DNA of 64,000 bases, taken from NCBI GenBank assembly GCA_964036155.1, contig OZ038422.1, forward strand, positions 34,991,201-35,055,200, written 5' to 3'. A program made the position numbers and the translations under genes. The notes below the pieces were generated by a model. It saw only the letters and a list, made by a program, of their open reading frames with translations. It ran no database searches and was not told the DNA's origin. This stretch comes from Diploscapter coronatus. Taxonomy: Eukaryota > Nematoda > Chromadorea > Rhabditida > Rhabditidae. Within the stretch, counting starts at the first letter, position 1; every line of letters begins with the position of its first letter. Shown one piece after another: positions 47,682 to 58,929 of the stretch.

Positions 47682-49277
47682 ATGCACACGATAAACTACT
47701 TCAACAGGACGGATTCAATCATCTCTGGTACGTGGGGAATCTATGAAGCGATATTGATATTCGATACGATTTGGATATTTTTTGAGTCAGTAAAGTTTCA
47801 ATTTAACAAAGGTGAAATTCAATTGAAATTTTAGATTTTTCTACATCGTATTTATGGCGTATTTGAGCCATACCGTGCATCAGTATCATCTGAATTTTCG
47901 GATTATCAATACATTTTACTACTCTCAGTACGCTTGTCATATCGTGGTTTGGTTCACGCAACGGATGCTTTTATTCGCTAATTTTGTGGATGGTAGGTAT
48001 TTCTCTTGACTTATTTAGTCTCATTAAAAATAAGTGCCTGAAAAGATTATAATGCGTATTTATATTGAATAGCTTGTATAAAACAAACTTATTGATATTT
48101 CCAACGAGTTTCTGGGTGTAGATCTTTCTTAATTTTCATTGGTTGAGTTGAATCTAGATATAAAATGGCATGAAAACTGATGCAACAGGTGAAATGTTCT
48201 GTTGCGTATCAACGTTTTTCGCTTAAAATCAAAGTTTTCTAGAAAATTATTCAGCTTTTTTCTTTGCAGATTTCGACCCCTTCGATATTTTATTCATTAC
48301 TTTATCAGTTTTACGAACTTCGATGAGTTTTATTTGTAAGTATCTTTTTTTATTTTTAATAATTTATAAATTTCTAGCATTTCTAATTCTACCGGCATTT
48401 ATGATCGAACGAATTTTCGCAACCTATTATTTGGGTAACTATGAAGCTAGCAAGAGAAGATACATTTCCATAACTATAATTTGCCTGGTTGCTATCGTTA
48501 GCGCCACTTTTGGAGTTACTTTTCATTATGGTATCATCAAATTTTTTTATCTTTATTTAATTTTATAATTTCCGTTGAAAATACGCTTTATCACATTGGA
48601 TTTGTGCTCACTATCAATCCGCTGGCTGTTTTGGTGAGAAAATTTTACATTGGTTGTTACTTTTAAATCAATATTTTTAGCTAAATAGTTACATTTTACA
48701 TCTGAATATCCGTTATTACTTCGAGAGCTGCCGAAGCGCAGTATCAATTAGGCCTTACACTCTGGCTGAGAGATTTCAAATTTCGGAAAATATTCGGTCT
48801 TGTCGGGTAGATGTTCAAAAATTCATTATCCTCAAGACTAAATGTCTAGACACGCGCGTGCGCACGTATAACGAGATAATGTATCTTTGAGAGAAAGAAA
48901 AGAGCATACTCTCCAGAAGATACTGTTTCATTATGCGTGTCTAAACATTTACACCCCTGATTATTCTTTCAACTATAAATTTATTTAGGTCTTCCTAAAA
49001 ACGGTTATATCCATTTCCATTTGTAATATCGTAGCGGTTTCTTGCTTGATTGCTGATAACTTTGACATCAAAACGGGATACAAGAATTTATCCGTGGTTC
49101 TATTCGACTTTTCCGCTCATTTGTAAATTTTTCTCGAATTTTTCCGAAAGAAAACGTAATTTTAGCTACGCATTTATCGTACCGTTTATCACTTATTACT
49201 CTAGTGAAATGTGGGTCAAGGAGTCGTTTAGGATATTTAATAAGGTAAAATTTTACCTTTTAATCGCAATGCTTTGA
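47682..49277 (+). CDS. serpentine chemoreceptor, class epsilon (sre) type
   Basis: Eight exons (47682-47785, 47835-47992, 48270-48335, 48378-48530, 48575-48633, 48681-48806, 48989-49122, 49166-49277) give 303 residues with about seven hydrophobic segments. Sre-type landmarks are LPAFMIERIFATYYLGNYE after TM3-like sequence and LAERFQISENIR before TM6. C. elegans sre genes code for predicted chemosensory G-protein-coupled receptors of similar size. The intron after 48530 has no AG before the next exon; the only junction that keeps the frame and the conserved region uses TTTCCG ending at 48574. The gene is therefore either spliced at a CG acceptor or has a single-base lesion. The last exon reads on to the TGA at 49275 without further splicing. 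A type C hairpin lies in the intron at 48841. Confidence 0.75.
48841..48950. repeat. hairpin element, arm type C (copy 2)
   Basis: AATGTCTAGACACGCGCGTGC...GTATAACGAGATAATG pairs imperfectly with CATTATGCGTGTCTAAACATTT. The core is TATCTTTGAGAGAAAGAAAA. In an sre intron. Confidence 0.75.
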
Positions 49278-50209
49278 CCTGCCTGGTGTCAATATTTTAG
49301 AAAATTTGGTTAACTTTTTATTTTTAAACTACTTTAAAATGATTTTTCACTGAAATATTCTAAAAAAAATATTCCCGACAATCCTATCAGAAAATTTTCA
49401 AAAAAAAAATGTTATAAAAACCAAAATAAGAAACTCGATTTTTGAAGCAATTTTCAAAGAGTTTCGCTGAACTAAGAGAGAGCAAAGCACTTAATAAAAG
49501 TAGTGAGCAGTAAGCCGATTAATAACAAATAGTAGGAAAAAGTATGTTGAAATTCATAAATTGTAAACTTTATTCTATTGTATTTCTATTCAACAATTTT
49601 TTACTTATCTAAAATATACCAATTTAAAAATAATAAGTACGAATTTAGCTGCGATCGGCGGTGCTACCAAAAGAATCTCAACATACGAACCGAATTAATT
49701 TGAAGAATACATTTGGAAACAATATGGTCGTAGAAAATGAACGTCACGGCCAACAATATTTTAACATGCTTAATGAACAGTGGTCAAATTATTTTTATTA
49801 ACTTACTCTTGTTAGTTCATTTATTTTAGATTTAGATAAGCATTTTTCTGTTACACCTATACCAAGTTTTTGAAGCTGTGCTTATTATCCTTAGAAAATT
49901 CCATTTCATATCGAAACATGATGATCTAAATTGTGCTTTCTTATGGGTTCGTTAAATTATTTCAGTTTTCCTTTGAAAGAAAATCGAATTGGTTCGGATG
50001 TTCAATGATGACTAACCGATTCAAAATAAACAAATTCGCATTCTCAAAAAATCGAATTTGACTGGCACAAACCGAGCAGTTTTTGTTGTTTTATTTACGT
50101 GTTCGTTTCCTCAAATGCGCGCCGATAACTGACTTTCTGATAAGGATCGACTAGACTGCGACTATTTATCTACTAACGAAGATTAGTACTGAATTTACTA
50201 ACCACTGAC
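49278..50209. other. intergenic, nothing recognised
   Basis: 932 bp of AT-rich sequence between two plus-strand genes. No exons, repeats or RNA genes identified. Confidence 0.4.
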
Positions 50210-51576
50210 ATGATACCGAAAATTCCGGTAAGTTAGAAAATTCTTAAATTTTATTTAATTTTTCTTTATTTTATAAAAATCGAAAATTTTCATCCTTTTA
50301 TAAAAAAAAAAACAAATTAGTTCAAAAATTAAAACTTTTTAAAGTTAAAAATTTCATATCGAAGAAGAACGAAAAATCCAGCATATAGCCAATGACACCG
50401 CGGAAGACGTTAAAAGAGAATGGTAAAAATAGGGAAAATTTTAATGAATAAATCAAAAGGAAGTTTTGAAAATTCGAAATGATAAGGCTTTGAAACTACT
50501 GGATAATTGAGAAGTGTAGTCTGGCTTACGAAAAAATAAGTCTTGCCATTTCAATATCTTATTTTTAAAAATTGATCTTATTTGCAAATTGTAAACAATT
50601 TAGGACGAACCACGATAAATACTTTCTGTACCACATCATAAGCACAGTAATCCACGCAATCGGGGCGATTTTGCTCATCGTTTCCTGGGGCTTCGTTAAA
50701 AGTTACTGCTCTACGCTGTCACACTTCATTATTTATGCTGAAGGTGAGAAATAACTTTAAAATAGACACAAATATGTTGAAAAATGTCGATTTTGTAGAA
50801 AAACGACTCCTTGTATCTACCACCCTCTTTTTTCTCTTCTCTATACTATTTCTCAGAAAAAGGGTGTGACTATAGTGAGCCAAAAGAGTGATAAAATTTC
50901 ACCTTATAGGCGTCGCAGTGTGTCTTTACGGATCATCGCTGAGTGTGAAAATCCCACTGATAATTTGGCATCGGCTTTCCGAGGAACTGTCGCCGAGGCT
51001 CTTGCAGATTATCGTGGTCGTGTGAGTTTTCAAATTTAGCCTTAGTTGTTTTTCTTTAAATTTTCCCTTGAGTTTCAATATTTTCAACAATTTAGCATCG
51101 CTTCCAAGCAATTCATTCTGGCGATCGGTTGCGAGGTTCTGATCGAAGTGTTTTCGTTCGTACCCAAGGAATGCTCGGGCGTAGGACAGGTATGGCCAAA
51201 ATAAGCCGGAAAATCGAGACCTGGATATTCTAGAACTTGAGATTTGCTTAAAAGTCCGTCTCCACTCATAACAATTAAACCAAATCTCGAGCTTGACTTC
51301 TAACATGGTATTTGCCATCGGCTGCATTTTTCATTAACCGTTTGCAATTTCTTATACTCCCTAGCCCCTAAGTCCGATGATGACAAATACATGAAGCCCG
51401 CCTTTATCAAAACCAATTCTCAGCTTCATATCTGGATCGTGCGCAGTTTCTTCGCGCTCTCGATGCTTGTCAACATCGTTTTCACCGTGGCGACCTACTT
51501 CTTGAACAAGAAAATCCCACCCAAAATGCCGATCGAAAATTCGAAAGACGTCTTCAAAAATGACGCTGAAGTGTAA
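50210..51576 (+). CDS. unknown four-TM membrane protein
   Basis: Six exons (50210-50227, 50382-50422, 50604-50743, 50910-51021, 51096-51189, 51373-51576) encode 202 residues. I do not recognise the family. Hydrophobic segments are visible at about HIISTVIHAIGAILLIVSW, LSVKIPLIIW with the preceding YAEGVAVCLYG, LLQIIVVVIASKQF...GCEVLIEVFSF, and IWIVRSFFALSMLVNIVFTV. A short polar N-terminus precedes them and a charged tail of about 30 residues follows. The architecture resembles small tetraspan proteins, but no tetraspanin CCG or claudin W-GLW-C-C signature is present. The first exon is only six codons. The gene ends 196 bp from the convergent presenilin gene. Confidence 0.65.
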
Positions 51577-51772
51577 ATATCGAAGGCAGATAATCTTGGT
51601 GATGAAAATAAAGCAGTTTGAACCAAAAAATCAATAATAAACTCTATCTTTATAAAAATGTTGAAGAAAAACACGATGAATTTTATTCGTGGCATGCATT
51701 TTTGATAAAGATCGGTGGTTTTACGTGGGGGAGATTTCTCGTGAAACGAATTACCCGATGGACTTTACTGGA

Positions 51773-54662
51773 TCACAGCTCGGTGTGTTCGAAGATCGAG
51801 GTGATGTTGACGGCATGCTCTGTGTAGAACTCGTTGGCGCGGACAATGACCAGCGTAACGAAGTGGAACATCGCGCCAAACAATACGGAGAGAGGCAGTG
51901 CAGGCGTCGTCAGTTCGCCTGAAAAATCAACTAATTGCTTTCGAATCGATACCAAAATGGCTCAATTTGAATATTTGAAAATCAAATGACATCTAAACAC
52001 GAGCCACGAGCAAAAGGATTGATGATGAGAGAGTAAGGCATCTTTCCTCGCCCTATTTCGGCATATCTCGTGCCATGGTGTCGTACGATTTCTAGATTGC
52101 AAAATGATACACGATTTCGATAAAATATGATTTTTGAAAAGTAACAAGAGTTTACCGAAAGACGAAGAAGTGAGCGTGATGACGAGCCCGTACAGGACAC
52201 CGACGATCGAAGCGAGCGTGGCGAGCGAGCTGCCTTCAAAAAAGTCCGTAAGTTAAATTCAATGAAGAACAACAAATTTACCGCTCGTCGCGGCCTTGCC
52301 AACGAGCAGACTGTAGAAGACGAAGTCGCCCAGACCAAGACGCACCGCTGAAGACGATCGCTATCAGAATACTGGCATTTAATGGGGCATACTGGAATCC
52401 TGCAACGCATCAGCTACTGTCATTTCCTCCTCTGGCTTGTTCGCGGAGGGCTCGAGTTCGTCACAGACCAGGACTTCCTGAAATCATCAAAGTAGGTTTG
52501 TCGATCGACAGATTGAATGCATTGCAGTATTGATTTTGGTTCTGATATGCAAAAATGCTCTATATCAGGATTAATAAGAACAAATAGCTTCTTGTAGACG
52601 CCGTACACTTGTCAAATCTGTATGACTGTATACAAGGGGTAGGAAAAAATAGGCTATGTGTTGGTCTCAAAATGACGAGCAGCATGTGTGCAGAATATTT
52701 CTAGAAAAAAGTTAGTCTGATCTACCGAGCCTCTATTCTTATCCCTATTTTGCTAGTGTACGGCTTTTACAAGAAGCCGAACGAGTTTCTAGCCTCAATA
52801 CTCCCATCCGACTCTTCATCAATGCTCGCCATCGTCTCATCATCTGTGCTGGTGTCGTCGTCGAGTTCATCTCCGTCTGCGTACGCATTTGCACCAGCAG
52901 CGAGTCTGGCCTGTAATCAGATTTCGTCGTTTTTATTAGTGGTACGGAAAAAAGGCCATCGAGAGCTGGTGCACGCTGAGGAACTGTTCTAACCATGTCT
53001 TTAGCATTTTTTATTGAACACACTACTTCGTCGTAGGATTGTCAGAATCTGCATGCATGTTTTATGCCCAAATAACATCTTTTTCGCGCTTTGACAATAA
53101 AACTAAAAATTGATTTTAAGTATCTGTGGTTGTTCCGCCAGTTGCGGTTCGATTTCCTCGATCTCCTCCTCGACGCCCACGGAATCGGTGTCCTCGTCGT
53201 CGACGAACGACGAGTTCGAACTCGAACTGGTAGTGTCGTTCGCGTCGTCCATCGAGGATTCGTCTGGAAATGGAAAATTCGGCTTGGTTTGACAGAAATT
53301 ATGAAAATTTGATCAACAAATTAGAAGTAGGATGGAAAATGAAGAATGTAATATTTGATAAATTGAGATTGAAGACATAGCTTTTGAAGAAGAAGATGAC
53401 AAAATTTCTACGAACCTTCCTCAACCTCGCTACCATCCTGCATGATCTCCACTTCTCGTTCGTCGCCAGCGGCGCCCATTCGGTCCTCCCCACGATTGTC
53501 GGAGAACATCAGAAAACGCAGCACGTTGGCACTGTAGTCACCCGCCTTCTCCTGGACTTTGCGCAATGGACCGTAGAAGTTGAGCACGGCGAAGGCATCG
53601 GAAATTTTACACGTTAACATGTACTTAATTCAATGAAAAATCTATCAGGAAATATTTGAATCGCTCTTATCTTGAAAATTTGCTCACCCCAGAGCACGAC
53701 ACATCCCAGAACGAACCAAGCCGTTTCTCCGGGGAAGGAGCGCAGATAGAACAGCGAAATGAACGAGCAATTGCAGCAGACGTAGAACTGGTGAAGGCCG
53801 TTAGGTGCGGAGAAGAAAAAGGCCTAGAATCTCAATTTCCCTAATTTCCATGATTGCCGTTTCTTACATAAACCCCGACAGTCCCATAGAAGAAACAGAG
53901 CGCTGAGGCAGCGGCGATGCAGATCTCGGTACTTAACGGGGTGAACGCGCACAACGCGTCGTAGAAGAAACTGCCGCTCATCGCGTAGAGAATCGTGATG
54001 CACGTGAAACTGAAATTCAAAGTTATGACAACAGGCTTTGTCGTCTTATATTGTTGCCCAGATGACAGACTTTGAAATGTTTCGTTGAAACAATTGAAGC
54101 AACAGATTCATATATAATTGTTATCACAAAATGACGTAATTTGTCATCCCGTCATAGTTTGGTTAGATGACAAACTGTCATTCATTACTTTGTGAATAAA
54201 TTGAACGTTGTCATTTATGGTTCGATAATAAGCTCGATTCATGAAGATTGCTAAGGTGTTGCGATCTACCTGAGCCAGAACTGCACCAGACGACGAAAGT
54301 CGTAGAGCGCCAACGCAAGCATTCCGAATGAGACGGTCGCGATCAGGACGGTCGAGGTCAGACCGTTCAGCTGAACATCGTGGTCATGATCAAGCATCCA
54401 TATTTGTTCAATTATGATCTTTTAAATTGCACTATGTCATTAGGAATGATCTAATGAAGATGGTGATTTGCTTACAGGCTCGTCAGAGGCTTGTATCCTT
54501 ACAATTAAACAGGCTATCTTTTAGATAATTATTAGCTACTTAATGAATGCGTCAAAGAGACGATAAACTCCTTACAAGTCCATCGAGCAGCATCGAGCCG
54601 GTAGTGAGGTTGCTGTTAGTGTCGAAGTAGTAGATCGGAACGATGCGCATGTCCGTCTTCAT
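51773..54662 (-). CDS. divergent presenilin (aspartyl protease), possibly SPE-4-like
   Basis: Eleven exons: 54662-54576, 54370-54270, 54009-53868, 53823-53688, 53598-53416, 53263-53124, 52910-52794, 52477-52393, 52347-52282, 52233-52156, 51918-51773; 426 residues. Presenilins are the catalytic GxGD protease of gamma-secretase. Both catalytic aspartates are present: D156 in VVLWDAFAVL and D338 in LGLGDFVFYSLLVGKA, with PALP at 384-387. The cytoplasmic loop between them (about 185-325) is very acidic and Ser/Thr-rich. The usual TM1 (PVTLCM region) is not seen upstream of the first exon, so the 5' end may be incomplete or the protein truncated. Keeping the frame requires three unusual splice sites: a CG acceptor at 53599-53600, a probable AT donor after 53124 and a GC donor after 52794. 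Because the catalytic residues survive, I favour a working gene. SPE-4 kinship is a guess. Confidence 0.72.
52586..52777. repeat. hairpin element in presenilin loop intron
   Basis: AGCTTCTTGTAGACGCCGTACACT (in two pieces) at 52586-52609 pairs with AGTGTACGGCTTTTACAAGAAGC at 52755-52777. On the coding strand it begins 16 nt after the inferred exon end at 52794. Confidence 0.65.
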
Positions 54663-56012
54663 TTCGTAGACCTGGGCTTGGGCTCGAGTTCAATTTACAA
54701 TGCTTGTAAGTTCATTTACAGGGGTTGTAAGCTGTGTTATAAGCCAGCTTACAAGTCTTATAAATTTCACTTTTTTACATTCGCCAAATTTTACAATTTC
54801 ACTTCCAAATTTTTTCCATTCTAATTTGAGTATTTGCGTTCTCTATCTATATAATAAATAATTTTTCGATATGAAATGTTTGAATATCACACGTGTGTTT
54901 TAGATAAAGTGCCAAGTATTTTTCTTCTGGTGCAAGCAACCCTGTATTACGCTGACGCATTCAGTTGAAATTTCATTGCTTGCACTTTGCAGATAAGAAA
55001 TAGTGTTCATGAAATTTCGCAAGTGCTGCTTTCATTTTAATGAAAATGACGCGGGAATGTGTTCCCTTCCTCTCCATCACTCTTCTCTCTCTCCATTTTA
55101 CAGGGTCCACCCTCGTCTTTTTCTCTGCTCAGAGAACAGCACGCTCTTTTCGCAATCTTTTTTTTTCTCTCAGCACTATTTCATACGCGCACTCCCTCGC
55201 TGATAGATTGCCAATGATTCTCTCGTTCTATCTTCCAGAAGCATCGATTGTTTCGATTTCTCTATTTCTCATATATCTGGGCAAGGTGCCGACATGTCTT
55301 TTCGTCACTATCTTATTTTTAGGGCTGCATTGATTAATTTCCGTATGATTCATTGATCTTCTCATGAATTTGAAAATGACGCTTCCCCTTTTCCCATTTC
55401 GTATATCTGATACAATTTTCATCATGCTTCAATCTTTTCCTTTTATTTGAACGTTTCTCTCACGATTGTTCGCCCTGTTACATTTTAGAAAAAAGTGTAG
55501 GAGAGAAGTAAACTTCTTGTTTTAGCAGCGCATCATTCCTAGCCATTCATGAATTTCTAGATTTAATCTTCAGTTACTTGACACTCAATTCCACGATTGA
55601 ATTCGAAGAAAATCCGCCATCATCATTAATCACTCTCTCTTCCTTTCTGCATGGCATATTCTGTTCCTCATGTTCTCAACTGTTATTAATTTTATTTCGT
55701 ACATTCTCGCTTTTGGCATTTGTTTAGCTACGATTCTGAGTATATCATTTATTTTGAATGAGATAACTCCCAAAATTGTCCAAGTTAGTATTTCACTAAA
55801 CTTTTTCATTTCTCATCTTATTTATCCAAATACGCATTTTATTTTTACCCATTTGCGTCGAGAAAGCACGAAAAAATGAAAAGTTTTTTTTTGAAGAAAA
55901 CATTCTAAAAAACTGAGTTATCTTCATTTTATGACACGAATAATATGTAATTTAGCGTACGTAATTGAAATGTTTTCATGTATCCAGAAAATTCAGAGTC
56001 ATCTCTCGAACA
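54663..56012. other. intergenic between divergent presenilin and single-TM genes
   Basis: I searched here for the missing presenilin N-terminal exons and found none. 54690-54770 has repeated CTTACAA/TTGTAAG words forming local inverted repeats. 54918-54992 has GGTGCAAGCAA paired with TTGCTTGCAC. Open frames at 55003-55333 and 55670-55879 are unsupported. Confidence 0.4.
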
Positions 56013-56948
56013 ATGGAAGAAGAAGTATTCCTAGGGAATAATGAACCTATTGGCATATTTAATGGTCAAGTGCATGGAGGAGTTGCTGATAACGAGATCG
56101 ATCGTTTAAAGCGAATTGTCTTGGTATGTCCATGCTAATTTCATTATTGAAACACGAATATAAATAAGGAATTTAGTTCTACCGAGCACTTATCAATTTA
56201 TTCCTTCACGTACCACAAAATCAGCAAGGACATGACTGGGGGGAAAACGTTCTGCTGTTCCTCACTGACGATGGCGCTCTTGCGAATCTTCATGCCCTCA
56301 ACATTGCCAACGATATTCCGGTAAATAAATCAATCGGAATGAGCTCAAAGTTAACTAATTTGTAGTGGCAAAACATAATTGGTGTTCTCGACCATCGAAA
56401 TGCCAATATGATTATCGGAAACAATAAGATTTTCGATGCGACCGAATTGCTCGAGAAAATATTGGATGGAATTGAAGGATGGCTACGGCTTCATCCGGAT
56501 GAACTTCCACTTCCAATCGTGAGTATATTTTCCATAGGTAATGTGAGCATTGAATGTTTAGCAAGAAGTGGTCCATATTGTTCACGCCGAAAATCGTTGG
56601 CCGTTGTTTGGTCTCAACAGATCTCAAATCATCAAAATTGTTGTATTGCTATCTGTGCTATTTGCTATTTTGCTAATCTTGATGGCGAAGTATTTGTGGC
56701 GCAAAAAGTGGAAGCTTCTGTGGGATTGGGTAATCTCGGAGGTGAAGGATGGGTTGCGCAAAATGGGAGAGTTTCTGTGCGATCACAGATTTCTCTCAGT
56801 ACCATTCCGTCTAATGCCGACCAACCCACCTCAATTGCGTCGACCAAGAGTAAACCTAGCACCGCGAATCATCCCCGTATTTCCAAGGCTAGCGTCAATT
56901 TTAAATGGTATGAACGCAATACGTCAAGGCTTTTCGCGGTTTCTATGA
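56013..56948 (+). CDS. unknown single-TM protein
   Basis: Four exons (56013-56123, 56177-56320, 56366-56518, 56562-56948) encode 264 residues. I do not recognise the family. An N-terminal domain of about 150 residues has alternating hydrophobic and polar pattern (VLLFLTDDGALANLHAL, then IIGVLDHRNANMIIG). One strong TM segment follows near residues 154-172 (IIKIVVLLSVLFAILLILMA), directly followed by a basic stop-transfer stretch (KYLWRKKW). The basic, proline-rich C-terminal tail would then face the cytosol. A 3' splice site (AATTCAG) lies 16 nt before the ATG. The last intron is only 43 nt, and an unspliced transcript would stay open to 57052 in another frame. Confidence 0.65.
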
Positions 56949-58929
56949 TTCTCAAATCCGGAGTATTGTTAAACACTACGAGTTTTATCAGCATTTTGAT
57001 GTTACTTAACTGCTCAGTAGATCTTTATCTTCTTCGTCACGAATTTAGTTAGCTTTTCACTAAGCGATTGATAAGTTTTTTTTCGTGATTTGAGTAATTC
57101 ACTAGTCGTTTTTTCTAGTTTATTTTACCCAAAAATTTAATTGTTGACATTTATTTATGAGTTTTTGGCAGAATAAATTTCTAATCAACGATCCGAAGAC
57201 TGACTTCGATTTTAAAACTTGCAAGAAATTTTCAATGTCATAGATCATACACATTAAAAATACTGATTTTCAAATTACTACAAACTTGATGACTCAAACA
57301 CTTATCAAAATCAATACTTAACACATTGCACAATGTTGTGCAATACTTTTGTTAGGAATATAAATAAATGAGCATTGAAATTATGGGCATTCTTCGCAGA
57401 TAATCTTTTTGGCAATATATCCATTTCTGCAATGACTTGTATATCATTGATAAGTCAAATATTGAAGATGAAGCAAGGAATTTACTTTGTCGAAAACCCT
57501 ACAATATAACTGCATATATTTAGCAATTTACTGTTATATTTATAAACATTATAATGAAAATATTTCAACTCTTAACAAATAACCGATGATTCACCATGTG
57601 GGAGACGCTAAACATAGAGGAAATATAAGAGAGGAGAGGAGGGAAGAGAAAAGAACGCAGCTGAGAGAGAAGGGGTATCGATTCATTCGTTTTTGCCTAG
57701 AAAAAATCAAAGAAAACGTGAAAATCAATCTTCCATTCCTCCATTTCCCATCTGTCCCAGATCTTTGGCTCGAATAACTGCTAACTGCAACTGCAACTGG
57801 ATGACTGGAGGAAAGACTTCGACTATGTATGGGCATAAATTGCGAAATTCCTGCACCCAAAATGAGCAAATCAATTCTCAAGTCTCATTTTAGCATCATT
57901 CACAAAATCTCGTTCATTTAAGAAAGTGTAGTTGTAAGACCCGGAACAACTGTCCGCATTTCAGAAAAAAGTCCTTCAAATCGGGATTTGATCATAGCGG
58001 TGGGTACCCCTATGGGTTCTAATCACAAAAATGGGGAGACCAGACTCTGTTCCCTAAAGTGGGCGTAGCTACGTGGGGATCAAAGTTGAGTTTTGACGAT
58101 TTGACTATAAACAAGAGGTATAAAGAAAACTTTTGCTATAAAAGATTTTCGAATATCATCTTCAGAAATTCGTATCTTTGGCTACACTGATCCGTTTTTC
58201 ATTCGGTTTTTATTATAAGCTTGATTAGCCCATCAGATTTTGAGAAAAATACGTTCATGACTCTGCCTTCAAATCGGGAATATCACTTGCGTTCTCTACA
58301 TATAAACCTTTAAATTTTATCTTTGTTGTCGTGAAATCAAAATTACGAAATATGCTAATTAGACGATAGCGATTTAATGAGATCTTTCGATTTTTACAAA
58401 ATTCAGTAGTTTGGACTTTGAAATGCAGATGATAATACTTTGCAGGCATTGATATTTGGGTAGGCTAAGATTAGTGACATTAAAATTTCGTTAAAGTCAT
58501 CATTAATGCATATTTGATTTGACTTGATATTAGAATAGTTAATTACAATAGGCACCATTATCGAAAAAATTTCATTTACCGATTTGCAAAATTGAGGAAC
58601 TTGATATTTCACCTGTCTTTTTCAATTAAATGGTTCTTTTCTTTGTATAAATAAATAAACTAAAAAATTGTTCATTCTTTGAACTCCATCGACTATAAAA
58701 GATCGGTGAGAAGGTTCTTTTGAATTATAAAATTCAAGCTATGCTCGTATCAGGGTTAATTTTATTTAGAAAAATCATAATTTAACCTGTCAAAACAATT
58801 TCTCAAGACCCTAATTTTCAAGATATATTTTATCTAACCTTGCATTCATTTCAGAAAATCTCTTGTTTATGCAAAAGTTATTAGTTCTAATAGATCTTCC
58901 TATATCGATTTATAGCAAATAGTATCAAT
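56949..58929. other. 2-kb intergenic region
   Basis: No exon chain. Around 57600-57680 is a GAGAGAGGA purine tract. 57955-58090 is relatively GC-rich but shows no frame or structure I can name. Confidence 0.45.

Noticed and set aside
51773..54662. Calling the presenilin a pseudogene because of its splice sites
   Set aside because: Both catalytic aspartates, GLGD, PALP and an uninterrupted 427-codon frame remain, which is unlikely under decay. The possibility is kept open in the feature entry.
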